DNA from: Maritimibacter sp.
Lineage (GTDB): Bacteria > Pseudomonadota > Alphaproteobacteria > Rhodobacterales > Rhodobacteraceae
Direction of reading: 5' to 3'
DNA: 64,000 bases
NCBI GenBank assembly: GCA_002701395.1
Contig: NZVC01000059.1
Coordinates: forward strand, 23,187 to 87,186
Position numbers and translations under genes: made by a program. Under the pieces are notes generated by a model. It searched no databases. It saw nothing but the letters and a program-made list of their open reading frames with translations, and was not told where the DNA came from. Of this stretch, positions 8,912-17,422 are shown piece after piece; the first letter of the stretch is position 1, and the number at the start of each line of letters is the position of its first letter.

Positions 8912-8933
8912 CAGAATTTTCTGGAAAATTCTG
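8912..8933. repeat. AT-rich 22-bp palindrome in the potH-potI gap
   Basis: CAGAATTTTC (8912-8921) and GAAAATTCTG (8924-8933) are perfect 10-bp arms around TG. It starts 6 bases after the potH stop. It is AT-rich within a GC-rich operon and is paired with a second 22-bp palindrome 32 bases on. Confidence 0.7.
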
Positions 8934-8965
8934 CGTATCGGGGTCTATCGGAAGGCCCTTTGGGA

Positions 8966-8987
8966 CACGATCTTCTAGAAGATCGTG
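8966..8987. repeat. Perfect 22-bp palindrome in the potH-potI gap
   Basis: CACGATCTTCT (8966-8976) and AGAAGATCGTG (8977-8987) are exact reverse complements without a spacer. It ends 28 bases before the potI start. As RNA it would form a hairpin; as DNA it is a candidate dimeric-protein site or a member of a dispersed palindromic repeat family. Confidence 0.7.
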
Positions 8988-9015
8988 ACGCCCCGCCGCG
9001 GCCGGAGGTGCCCGC

Positions 9016-9831
9016 ATGAGACGGTTTTCATGGTTCAACGCCACGTCTCTGACGCTTGGCTTCGCGTTCCTCTACCTGCCGATGGTGATCCTTGTGATCT
9101 ACAGCTTCAACGCCTCGAAGCTGGTGACGGTCTGGGCCGGGTTCTCGACCCGCTGGTACGGGGAACTTCTGAGCAACGAAGCGTTCCTGAACGCGGCATG
9201 GGTCACGCTGAAGGTCGCGGTGTTCTCGTCGACGCTGGCGACCGTGCTGGGCACGCTTGCCGCACTGGTGCTGGTGCGCGCGGGGCGCTTCCCCGGACGC
9301 ACCGCGTTCTCGGGCATGATCTACGCGCCGCTGGTGATGCCCGAGGTGATCACCGGCCTGTCGCTTCTGCTGCTTTTCATCGCCATCGGCCTTGACCGGG
9401 GCATCCTGACCATCGTGCTGGCGCACACCACCTTTTCGATGTGCTACGTCTCGGTCGTGGTCTCGTCCCGGCTGGCGACCTTCGACAAATCGCTGGAAGA
9501 GGCCGCGCTTGACCTTGGCTGCACACCTTTCGAAGCGTTCCGGCTGGTAACGCTTCCCATCATCGCGCCTGCCGTGATATCCGGCTGGCTGCTTGCCTTC
9601 ACCCTGTCGCTTGACGATCTCGTCATCGCGTCCTTCGTTACAGGCCCATCGGCCACGACATTGCCTATGAAAATCTGGTCTTCCGTCCGGCTCGGTGTCA
9701 GCCCGGAAATCAACGCGCTCTCGACGATCCTGATCGGAATCGTCACCGCGGGCGTCGTCACTGCGTCCATCGTATCGAAACGCGCCATTTCAGCGCGCCA
9801 GCGCGACGAACAGGCTGCGGCTGCCACATGA
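9016..9831 (+). CDS. potI: Polyamine ABC transporter permease
   Basis: This 271-residue inner-membrane protein has about six transmembrane segments and an EAA loop (LEEAALDLGCTPFEAFRLVT). It resembles PotC/PotI and pairs with the upstream permease. Its stop overlaps the start of the following glutamine-synthetase-like gene by four bases (ATGA), which couples uptake to the first catabolic step. RBS is GGAGGTGCCCGC before the ATG at 9016. Confidence 0.88.
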   Translation: MRRFSWFNATSLTLGFAFLYLPMVILVIYSFNASKLVTVWAGFSTRWYGELLSNEAFLNAAWVTLKVAVFSSTLATVLGTLAALVLVRAGRFPGRTAFSGMIYAPLVMPEVITGLSLLLLFIAIGLDRGILTIVLAHTTFSMCYVSVVVSSRLATFDKSLEEAALDLGCTPFEAFRLVTLPIIAPAVISGWLLAFTLSLDDLVIASFVTGPSATTLPMKIWSSVRLGVSPEINALSTILIGIVTAGVVTASIVSKRAISARQRDEQAAAAT

Positions 9832-11168
9832 CGAGCTTTCTTGACGAGTACGCGGCCTACACCGCCGCGCACGGCACGCCCGACCGCATCGAACTGCTGC
9901 TGCCCGACATCAACGCGATTCTTCGCGGCAAATGGCTGCCCGGCACCGACGCGAAAAAGCTGCAGGACGGCGGCGTTCGCCTGCCGCTGTCGACCTATGC
10001 GCCCAACATCATGGGCGAGGACATCCCAGAAACGGGCCTTGGCATCGCCATCGGCGACCCGGACGGCATCATGGTGCCGGTCGAGGGCACGCTGAAGCCG
10101 GTGCCGTGGGCCGAGGGGCACGTCGCGCAGGTCCAGTGCGAGATGACCGGCGACGGCGACGTGACCTCGCCGCTGTCGAGCCGCGACAAGCTGGCGGCGA
10201 TGCTGCAACGCTTTGCGGACCGCGGGCTGAAGCCGGTGATCGCGACCGAGCTGGAGTTCTACCTGCTGCTCCCGCGCGAGGCGCCCGAGGATGCGCCCTG
10301 CCCGCCGCCGCACGCGCCCGAGACGCAGAACTACGAAATGAACGTGCTGGACCGCACGCACGAGATCCTGACCGAGATCCAGCAGGCCTCGGCGATCCAG
10401 GGGCTGGCGACGGATTCCCTGATCGCCGAGTACGGACCGGGCCAGTACGAGATCAACTTCCACCACAGCGACAACGCGCTGGAAGCGGCGGACACGGCGG
10501 TGCTGTTCCGCCGGCTGGTGCGCGGCGTGGTGCAGCGGCACGGGATGGAGGCCACGTTCATGGCCAAGCCCTATGCCGACTATCCGGGCAACGGGATGCA
10601 CGTCCACGTCAGCGTGTCGGGCGAGGACGGCAACATCTTCCCCGGCACCGGGGACGATCCGTCCGAGGTGCTGGGCCACGCGGTGGCCGGGGTGCTGAAG
10701 ACGATGCCCGAGGTGCAGGCGGTGCTGGCGCCGCACATGAACTCGTTCCGCCGCTTTGCGCCGGGCAGCTTCTCGCCCAACCGGCCGGACTGGGGGCTAG
10801 ACCATCGCGGCGCCGCGGTGCGCCTGCCCGACACCGAGGGGCCGGGCGCGCGGCTGGAACACCGGATCGGAGGCGCCGATTGTAACCCGTACCTTGCGAT
10901 CACCGCGATCCTCGGCGGCGTGTTGTGGGGTCTGGACAACAAGCCGGACCTGCCGCTGCCGATCGACGATCCAACCGCCCCGCAGCCCGCGCCGCTGGCG
11001 CATGACTGGCGCAAGGCGGTGGATGCCTTCGCGGGGTCGGAGTTCATCGCCGACATCTTCGGCGAGCGGTTCGTCGAGATCTACGCGACGCTGAAATACG
11101 ACGAGATCGCCAAGCTGACCTCCGAGATTACGCCGGCGGAATACCGGACCTATCTCGGGCGTCTGTGA
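9828..11168 (+). CDS. puuA: Glutamine synthetase family protein, probable gamma-glutamylputrescine synthetase
   Basis: The protein has 446 residues with a glutamine synthetase beta-grasp N-terminus and catalytic domain: TELEFYLL and EYGPGQYEINFHHSDN (metal-binding Glu residues), NGMHVHVSVS (ATP site His) and HRIGGADCNPYLAITAIL. It lacks the adenylylation-loop features of GlnA and resembles the PuuA class, which ligates glutamate to putrescine with ATP to start the glutamylated catabolic route. Overlap with the permease gene and the position at the end of the transporter operon support a polyamine substrate. Enzymes for the later steps are not seen here. Confidence 0.82.
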   Translation: MTSFLDEYAAYTAAHGTPDRIELLLPDINAILRGKWLPGTDAKKLQDGGVRLPLSTYAPNIMGEDIPETGLGIAIGDPDGIMVPVEGTLKPVPWAEGHVAQVQCEMTGDGDVTSPLSSRDKLAAMLQRFADRGLKPVIATELEFYLLLPREAPEDAPCPPPHAPETQNYEMNVLDRTHEILTEIQQASAIQGLATDSLIAEYGPGQYEINFHHSDNALEAADTAVLFRRLVRGVVQRHGMEATFMAKPYADYPGNGMHVHVSVSGEDGNIFPGTGDDPSEVLGHAVAGVLKTMPEVQAVLAPHMNSFRRFAPGSFSPNRPDWGLDHRGAAVRLPDTEGPGARLEHRIGGADCNPYLAITAILGGVLWGLDNKPDLPLPIDDPTAPQPAPLAHDWRKAVDAFAGSEFIADIFGERFVEIYATLKYDEIAKLTSEITPAEYRTYLGRL

Positions 11169-11186
11169 CCGGCCGGACGCGTGGAA

Positions 11187-11236
11187 GCGAGGGGCCTGCC
11201 CCTCGCGCTCCCCGAGGTATTTGAGAAGAGAAGAAG
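11187..11236 (+). repeat. Hairpin plus conserved tail, intergenic element after puuA
   Basis: GCGAGGGGC (11187-11195) pairs with GCCCCTCGC (11198-11206), followed by CTCCCCGAGGTATTTGAGA and then a purine-rich GAAGAGAAGAAGG. From general knowledge, elements of this shape (GC stem, then CCCCGGAGTATTT-like core, then A/G tail) recur between genes in Rhodobacterales. It probably also serves as the 3' end of the polyamine operon. Only one copy is apparent in this window. Confidence 0.55.
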
Positions 11237-11375
11237 GGGCGCGGCCGCGGTTTGAGCGGCGACGACGCCAAAAAGCAACGCGGTCCCCTTCGCGAACCGT
11301 GTGGGGTTGAAACGCGATTCAAATTCGCGCGCGGCTGTTCTATGGTGTGCCCAATAAATAAAAGACGAGGCGGGC

Positions 11376-12161
11376 ATGCGAATTCTCATCACGAACGACG
11401 ACGGGATCAATGCGCCGGGACTTGAGGTTCTGACGCGGATTGCCGAGGACGTCGCCGGATCGGGCGGCGAGGTCTGGACCGTGGCGCCGGCGTTCGAGCA
11501 GTCGGGCGTCGCCCACTGCATCAACTACGTCCATCCGATGATGATCGCCGAGTTGGGTCCGCGCCGCTTCGCCGCCGAAGGGTCGCCCGCCGACTGCGTA
11601 TTGGCGGGCCTGTACGACGTGCTGCCCGACGGCCGCCCCGACCTTGTGCTGTCGGGTGTGAACCGGGGCAACAATGCCGCCGAGAACGCGCTGTATTCCG
11701 GCACCATCGGCGGCGCGATGGAGGCGGCGCTGCAGGGGCTGCCCGCGATCGCGCTCAGCCAGTTCTGGGGCCCGGACAATGCCGGGCTGGACGACCCCTT
11801 CGAGGCTGCAGCCGCCACCGGCGCGGGTATCGTGCGCAAGCTGCTGGATGCCGGCGAATGGGGCGGCGACGGTTATTCCACCTTCTACAACGTCAATTTC
11901 CCGCCCTGCCCCGCGTCGGCGGTCAAAGGCACCCGCGTCGCGGCGCAGGGCCTGCGCAAGGGCACCAATTTCAGCGCCGAGGCGCATATCTCCCCGTCCG
12001 GCCGCCGCTTTCTGTGGCTGAAGGGCGGCAACCAGCATGTCGACAGCGCCCCCGGCACCGACAACCAGGTCAACCGCGAGGGCTATGTGTCGGTCACCCC
12101 GATGCGATGCGACCTGACGGCGCATGATTTGCTGGATAAGCTGCGGGGGACAGTCGAATGA
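11376..12161 (+). CDS. surE: 5'/3'-nucleotidase SurE
   Basis: This 261-residue protein has the diagnostic metal-binding start [15 protein letters not shown] and the motifs SGVNRGNN and [11 protein letters not shown]. SurE is a divalent-metal-dependent phosphatase of nucleoside monophosphates linked to stationary-phase survival. It overlaps pcm by four bases, and nlpD follows, so the three form an operon in the order known from enterobacteria, where rpoS comes next; no rpoS is present here. Confidence 0.95.
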   Translation: MRILITNDDGINAPGLEVLTRIAEDVAGSGGEVWTVAPAFEQSGVAHCINYVHPMMIAELGPRRFAAEGSPADCVLAGLYDVLPDGRPDLVLSGVNRGNNAAENALYSGTIGGAMEAALQGLPAIALSQFWGPDNAGLDDPFEAAAATGAGIVRKLLDAGEWGGDGYSTFYNVNFPPCPASAVKGTRVAAQGLRKGTNFSAEAHISPSGRRFLWLKGGNQHVDSAPGTDNQVNREGYVSVTPMRCDLTAHDLLDKLRGTVE

Positions 12162-12817
12162 ACATGATGGCGCCGCCGATGATGGACGCAGAACGTACCA
12201 TGCAGTTCCTGTTCGCCCTCCGGTCCAAGGGGGTCACGGACAAGCGCGTGCTGGAAGCGATGGAGAAGGTCGACCGCGGGCTTTTCGTGCGCGGCCACTT
12301 TGCCGGGCGCGCTTATGAGGACCTGCCGCTGCCGATTGCCTGCGGCCAGACGATCAGCCAGCCCGGCATCGTCGGACTGATGACGCAGGCGCTTGAGGTT
12401 CAGCCGCGCGACAAGGTGCTGGAGGTCGGCACCGGGTCCGGTTACCAGGCCGCGATCCTCAGCCAGCTGGCGCGCCGGGTCTATACCGTCGACCGTCACC
12501 GCCGCCTTGTGATGGAAGCGCGCGAGGTCTTCGACGCGCTGGATCTGACCAACGTGACCACCATCGTCGGCGACGGCAGCTTCGGACTGCCGGACCAAGC
12601 GCCATTCGACCGCATCGTGGTGACCGCCGCAGCAGAGGACCCGCCCGGCCCCCTCTTGGCGCAACTTCGTACAGGCGGTATCATGGTGGTGCCGGTGGGT
12701 CAGTCGGATACGGTTCAAAGCCTCATAAAGGTTACCAAAACCGAGTCCGGGCTGGAGTATGAAGAGCTTGCGCCGGTACGATTTGTGCCCCTCGTCGAGG
12801 GGCTGGGACAGGACTGA
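12158..12817 (+). CDS. pcm: Protein-L-isoaspartate O-methyltransferase
   Basis: The protein has 219 residues with the class I SAM-binding motif [15 protein letters not shown] at about residue 88 and the PIMT-specific [17 protein letters not shown] before it. It methylates L-isoaspartyl residues so that aged proteins can be repaired in the cytoplasm. The start overlaps the surE stop (ATGA); nlpD begins 43 bases after its stop. A second Met at residue 3 is an alternative start. Confidence 0.93.
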   Translation: MNMMAPPMMDAERTMQFLFALRSKGVTDKRVLEAMEKVDRGLFVRGHFAGRAYEDLPLPIACGQTISQPGIVGLMTQALEVQPRDKVLEVGTGSGYQAAILSQLARRVYTVDRHRRLVMEAREVFDALDLTNVTTIVGDGSFGLPDQAPFDRIVVTAAAEDPPGPLLAQLRTGGIMVVPVGQSDTVQSLIKVTKTESGLEYEELAPVRFVPLVEGLGQD

Positions 12818-12860
12818 GCGAAAGGCCCCGGGCAACAACGGGGTCGCGAGGGAACGAGCT

Positions 12861-14027
12861 ATGGCAAGAATCCGCCGATCCAAAACCCGTGTCTGCCTTG
12901 CTTCTGCAAGCCTTCTGGCGCTTGCGGCCTGTGCCGACGGCTTCGACGTTGACATGCGCGACCTGAGCGGTGGTCTGGACACCACCGAGGCCACGCGCCT
13001 TGCGACAGAGCCCCGGCCCCAGCCGGACAGCCGCGGGGTCATCACCTATCCGAATTTCCAAGTGGCGCTGGCCGAGCGTGGCGACACCATCAGCGGCATG
13101 GCGAACCGGCTGGGCCTGAACGCCGCCGAGCTTGCCCGCTACAACGGCATCGCCGCCGGTGTTCCGCTTCGCGAGGGCGAGGTGATCGCCCTGCCCCGCC
13201 GCATCGATGGGACCGTCGTCACCGGTGGCACGGACGACATCGCGTCGCTGGCCACGGGCGCGCTGGACCGGGTGGACGGGGGCAACCGCAACCGGAACTC
13301 GACCGTCACCACCACGACGCTGGACGCCGCGCCGTCGGCGCCCTCGACGCCTGTCGCCGAGCCGGTGCGCCACAAGGTCACCCGTGGCGAGACCGCCTAT
13401 TCCATTGCACGCCTTTACAAGGTGTCGGTGCGCGCCCTGTCGGAATGGAACGGGCTGGGCCCCGAGATGAACGTGCGCGAAGGTCAGGTTCTGCTGATCC
13501 CCGTCGCGTCGGACAGCCAGCCGTCTGCGGTTCCCGTCGCGGTCGAGGCCCCGGGCGTGGGCAGCCTGACGCCCGAGCCGCCCAGCGCCTCGCAGCCGCT
13601 GCCGGAAGAGGTCGACGTCGCCTCGGTCGCGCCGCCGCCGTCGCCGAACCTGTCGTCCGAACGCACAACCGACAGCGCATCGCGCCTGCTGTTGCCGGTA
13701 TCCGGCTCGATCGTGCGGCCCTATCAGAAGGGCAAGAACGACGGGATCGACATCTCGGCCCCCGCCGGAACTCCGGTGAAGGCTGCCGAAGCGGGGACGG
13801 TCGCTGCGATCACCCGCGATACCGAGGAAGTGCCGATCCTTGTGATCCGGCACGCCGACGGTCTGCTGACGGTCTACGCCAACATCCAGAACATCCCCGT
13901 CGAGAAGGGCGCCAAGGTCAGCCGTGGCCAGACCATCGCCGAAGTGCGCGGGTCCGGGGCCTCGTTCCTGCATTTCGAGGTGCGCGAGGGGTTCGAAAGC
14001 GTCGATCCGGTGCCGTTCGTCAACTGA
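12861..14027 (+). CDS. nlpD: NlpD-like LysM/LytM lipoprotein
   Basis: This 388-residue lipoprotein has a signal peptide ending in the lipobox LAAC (Cys at residue 20-21), two LysM peptidoglycan-binding domains (about residues 70-112 and 170-212), a Pro/Ser-rich linker, and a C-terminal LytM/M23 domain. The LytM domain looks catalytically dead: NDGIDIS replaces HxxGID, YANIQ replaces the usual YxH, and FLHFEV has only the second His of HxH. That matches NlpD/EnvC proteins, which activate amidases during cell separation rather than cutting. RBS GAGGGAACGAGCT precedes the start at 12861. Confidence 0.88.
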   Translation: MARIRRSKTRVCLASASLLALAACADGFDVDMRDLSGGLDTTEATRLATEPRPQPDSRGVITYPNFQVALAERGDTISGMANRLGLNAAELARYNGIAAGVPLREGEVIALPRRIDGTVVTGGTDDIASLATGALDRVDGGNRNRNSTVTTTTLDAAPSAPSTPVAEPVRHKVTRGETAYSIARLYKVSVRALSEWNGLGPEMNVREGQVLLIPVASDSQPSAVPVAVEAPGVGSLTPEPPSASQPLPEEVDVASVAPPPSPNLSSERTTDSASRLLLPVSGSIVRPYQKGKNDGIDISAPAGTPVKAAEAGTVAAITRDTEEVPILVIRHADGLLTVYANIQNIPVEKGAKVSRGQTIAEVRGSGASFLHFEVREGFESVDPVPFVN

Positions 14028-14072
14028 CGCGGGCCGGTGGTCCGCGACGCGGGCCTTGCCACATTTACGTCA

Positions 14073-14102
14073 CGGAAAGCCCCGTTCACGCGGGGCTTTC
14101 CG
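14073..14102 (+). terminator. Intrinsic-type terminator after nlpD
   Basis: CGGAAAGCCCCG (14073-14084) pairs perfectly with CGGGGCTTTCCG (14091-14102) around TTCACG. Only a weak T stretch (CATTTC) follows, but the 12-bp stem 45 bases after the stop is a convincing end for surE-pcm-nlpD. Confidence 0.75.
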
Positions 14103-14160
14103 CATTTCGCGCCCCATTAACCTAAAAACCGTCCGAATCTCGCCCCGACGCGGTCCCCGT

Positions 14161-14196
14161 TAACCATCAATCGTGGTTACCGAACCAGGGGTGGTT
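14161..14196. promoter_or_regulatory. Tandem AACCA/TGGTT inverted repeats upstream of the RTX gene
   Basis: TAACCA (14161-14166) and TGGTTA (14174-14179) form one inverted repeat with 7-nt spacing; AACCA (14183-14187) and TGGTT (14192-14196) form another with 4-nt spacing. Four half-sites within 36 bp, about 80 bp before the RTX/Hint gene, suggest an operator. Confidence 0.45.
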
Positions 14197-14272
14197 TACG
14201 AAGCAGCGGCGGAGGCCGGCCAGTCAGGCCGGCGCCCGCCGAAGCATCGCCATCCCCCTCGGGAGGATGGAC

Positions 14273-16687
14273 ATGGCGACCTACAACATCCGTTTCTACA
14301 ATGCCGATCCCTTCGGCATCCTGCCGCAAGACGCGGGCCAGACCTTTACGTGGTCGGGGCCGGTGGATGCGGTCGGCAAGGCCATCGTCACCGACCCGGA
14401 CTCGGGCATCGGCGGCACCACGCTGGATGACGACAACGCGGGCAGCGAACGCGCGACGGCCGACATCAGCATCGGCGGCGTCACCTCGGACGGGTCGGAC
14501 GTCGACGCGGAAGAGGTCTGGACGGTCCGGGATTCCGTGACCGGCGAGGAATTTCAGGTGGCCACCTTCGAGGTCGAGGACGGGGCCGCCTCCGGGTACT
14601 ATACCATCACCGAGATCCCGCTGGTCGCCGGTCGCGAATACACGGTGCTGGAGTACGACAGCAATCCGGACGTCACCGCGGGCGACATCGCGTTCAGTGC
14701 GACGGATTATGTCGCCCCCGAGCACGAGATCACCGGCACGTCGGGCGATGACACCATCGACGGCAGCTATCTTGGCGATGCGCAGCAGGATTCCGTGGAC
14801 GACGGGTTCGGCAGTGGCGCGGACGGCAACGACAACACGATCGACGCGCAGGGTGGCGACGACGTGGTGGACGCCGGTCTTGGCGACGACACCGTCGACG
14901 GCGGATCTGGCAACGACAGCATCGACGGCGGCGCGGGTAACGACAGTCTCGACGGAGGCACCGGCGCGGACGAGATCACCGGCGGTGCGGGCGACGACAC
15001 GATCGAGGGCGGAACGGGCAACGATACCCTGTACGGTGATGGCAACGGCGGGGTGCAGGCGCTTGCATCCGGCGATGCCGAATACCTGGACTGGAGCGCG
15101 CAAGGCGGCGACGGAACCAACCTGTCCGGTGGCTTCAGCCAGACCACCGGCGACATGACGGTCTCGGTGTCCTTCAGCGACACCGGCAACAACTCGGCGC
15201 AGTATCGGGTCGAGACCTCGGACACCGCCTATACCGACGGCGGCGAGCCCTTCGATCCAAGATCGAACCTATACCTTCACGGCGATGGCGACGGCGAGAC
15301 GTCGCAGACGGCGCTGGACTTCTCGGCGGCGCCGGACGCTGGCGTTCTGGACGAGGTCCGGGACGTGTCCTTCCGCCTGAACGATATCGACTATGCCCAG
15401 AACAACCACCGCGACGAGGTGACGATCCGGGCCTATGACGCGGACGGCAACCCGGTGTCGGTCAACCTGACAGCCGAAGGGAACGACACGACCGACGACA
15501 CCGCCGGGACGATCCGGGCTGGCAACGCGCTGGAAGATCCGGACGATGCGCAGGGGTCGGTCCTTGTCGAGATCGCAGGCCCGGTGTCGCGGATCGAGAT
15601 CCACTATTCCAACGGGCTGAACGGCACGCAGGCGATCTATGTGTCGGATGTGCATTTCACCACCGTTCCCGATCCCGACGCGGGAACGATGACCGGCAAC
15701 GACAGCCTTGATGGCGGCGAAGGCGACGACATCATCGACGGCGGCGCCGGGAACGACACGCTGATCGGGGGCGAGGGGTCGGATACGCTGACCGGCGGCG
15801 ACGGCTCGGACGTGTATGTGCTGCACTCTGGCAGCGGCGCGGACGTGATCACCGACTTCGATACCGGCGACGATGACGGCGACGGCATCTTCAACGACCA
15901 GATCGACCTTGGCAACCTGACCGACGCCGATGGCAACCCGGTCAACGCGTGGGACGTGACGGTCACCGACGACGGTAAGGGGAACGCGGTTCTCAATTTC
16001 CCGGGCGGGGAAAGCCTGACGCTGATGGGCGTCGATCCCGCACAGATGTCGGGTGCGCAGGCGCTGGCGTCGGCCGGGGTGCCCTGCTTTGCCGAGGGTA
16101 CGCTGATCCGCACCCCGCGCGGCGACGTGCCGGTGCAGAACCTGAAGGTGGGCGACAAGGTCACGACGCTGCACCACGGGGCGCAGCGCATCCTGTGGCG
16201 CGGCGCACGCCGGGTGGACGCGGCGCGGCTGGCGGCGGAACCGCACAACCGCCCGGTCCGCATCCCCGAGGGCTTGCTGGGCAACTACGCGCCGCTGATC
16301 GTGTCGCCGCAACACGCGATGGCGCTGGACGAACGGCACGGCTTCGACGAGCCGGTGCTGGTTCGCGCCAAGTTCTTGGCAGAGGCGCCCGGCCCGGTGC
16401 GGGTGGCGCACGGGCGGCGGGACGTGGTGTACCACCACCTGCTGTGCGCCCGGCACGAGCTGTTGCTGGCCAACGGCTGTGCGGCGGAAAGCTTCTATCC
16501 GGGGGAAGAGGCGCTGAAGATGTTTCCGCCCATCGCGCAGTTGCAGCTGACCTGTCTGATCCCGCAGCTGGGTCTTGCGCCCACGGCCGAGGTCTATGGC
16601 CCCACCGCACGCCCCATGCTGCGTCGGCGCGAGGCGCTGGAACGGCTGGACCTGCGGCTTCTCTCGCTGCGCTATCGCATGGCCTAA
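14273..16687 (+). CDS. RTX calcium-binding protein with C-terminal Hint domain
   Basis: The protein has 804 residues and no Sec signal, as expected for type I secretion. Acidic GGxGxDxxx nonapeptide repeats, which fold into Ca-binding beta-rolls outside the cell, occur at about residues 150-260 and 475-520. Between them is a ~200-residue beta-rich region of unknown type. A Hint_2 domain begins at Cys604 (CFAEGTLIRTPRGDVPVQNLKVGD), with SPQH in the TxxH position and HHLLCARHELLLANG near its end. Such domains can self-cleave through an N-S acyl shift at the Cys. GGGAGG lies 6 nt before the ATG at 14273, deciding against an ATG two codons earlier. No type I exporter genes are in the window. Confidence 0.85.
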   Translation: MATYNIRFYNADPFGILPQDAGQTFTWSGPVDAVGKAIVTDPDSGIGGTTLDDDNAGSERATADISIGGVTSDGSDVDAEEVWTVRDSVTGEEFQVATFEVEDGAASGYYTITEIPLVAGREYTVLEYDSNPDVTAGDIAFSATDYVAPEHEITGTSGDDTIDGSYLGDAQQDSVDDGFGSGADGNDNTIDAQGGDDVVDAGLGDDTVDGGSGNDSIDGGAGNDSLDGGTGADEITGGAGDDTIEGGTGNDTLYGDGNGGVQALASGDAEYLDWSAQGGDGTNLSGGFSQTTGDMTVSVSFSDTGNNSAQYRVETSDTAYTDGGEPFDPRSNLYLHGDGDGETSQTALDFSAAPDAGVLDEVRDVSFRLNDIDYAQNNHRDEVTIRAYDADGNPVSVNLTAEGNDTTDDTAGTIRAGNALEDPDDAQGSVLVEIAGPVSRIEIHYSNGLNGTQAIYVSDVHFTTVPDPDAGTMTGNDSLDGGEGDDIIDGGAGNDTLIGGEGSDTLTGGDGSDVYVLHSGSGADVITDFDTGDDDGDGIFNDQIDLGNLTDADGNPVNAWDVTVTDDGKGNAVLNFPGGESLTLMGVDPAQMSGAQALASAGVPCFAEGTLIRTPRGDVPVQNLKVGDKVTTLHHGAQRILWRGARRVDAARLAAEPHNRPVRIPEGLLGNYAPLIVSPQHAMALDERHGFDEPVLVRAKFLAEAPGPVRVAHGRRDVVYHHLLCARHELLLANGCAAESFYPGEEALKMFPPIAQLQLTCLIPQLGLAPTAEVYGPTARPMLRRREALERLDLRLLSLRYRMA

Positions 16688-16711
16688 CGGCCCTGGCTTA
16701 CGCGCAGGCCG

Positions 16712-17308
16712 CTAGCTCTTGTCGATGTCCCTGCGGAAATCCGGGCGTGGGTTGGTCGTGGGCGCCTCGTAGCCGTCGTCCTCGTCGCGCGAGGGGGCAT
16801 CGTCGCCCTTCCCCGGCTCGCCGGGCTTTTCATCTTCCTGCGGGAAGACGATGATCTGACCGCCGTCCAGCAGGAAGCTGCCTTGCAGCGTATAGACCTG
16901 CCACGTGCCCTCGGATTTCTTGCCGCGCCCGTTGTCCATCACTTCGCGGTCTTTCACGAACTCGTCCGTCGAAAAGCTGATCTCGTAGCTATAGGTGCCG
17001 TCGTACAGCTTTTCGCCGTTCGGATAATCGCGGTTTTCCAGCGGCTCTTCCTTGTTTTCAAGATAGGCCCGCAGGTCAATTTTCGGGATGCGCTTGCCGG
17101 TCTCGACCTCGGCGCGATAGCCGTTCGGTCCGACCACGAACAGGCGGAACTTGCGCGCGCTTTCGGGGATCTTCTCGAACCCGAAGTACAGCGTCGTGCC
17201 CTCGAACCGCTCGGTGATCACCGCCTCGCCGTCCGAGATCGTGACGGCCGATGCAAATCCCGTTCCGCCGATAAAGACTGCGGTTGCGAAAGCGACTGTC
17301 TTGAACAT
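16712..17308 (-). CDS. Secreted protein of unknown function
   Basis: This 198-residue protein has a signal peptide (MFKTVAFATAVFIGGTGFASA). The mature part is beta-rich and polar, with a mid region that reads like a fibronectin-type or YtkA-like sandwich (YDGTYSYEISFSTDEFV), and it ends in a disordered, charged tail rich in Asp, Glu, Gly and Pro. I do not recognise the family. It is convergent with the RTX gene, whose stop is only 24 bases away, and lies downstream of the tat operon on the same strand. Confidence 0.7.
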   Translation of the reverse strand: MFKTVAFATAVFIGGTGFASAVTISDGEAVITERFEGTTLYFGFEKIPESARKFRLFVVGPNGYRAEVETGKRIPKIDLRAYLENKEEPLENRDYPNGEKLYDGTYSYEISFSTDEFVKDREVMDNGRGKKSEGTWQVYTLQGSFLLDGGQIIVFPQEDEKPGEPGKGDDAPSRDEDDGYEAPTTNPRPDFRRDIDKS

Positions 17309-17422
17309 CTTCAAAGCCCTATGCCACGCCGGGCCCGTCGAAGGGCCCGCTGTCAATAGGACGAAGGTAGCGGCAAACTCACGCTACGGCAACTTTCAAA
17401 GCCTTCGGGTCAACCGGAGCGG

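Noticed and set aside
14715..15055. Short direct repeats that could suggest a CRISPR array
   Set aside because: They are in-frame RTX nonapeptide codons without spacers of constant size.
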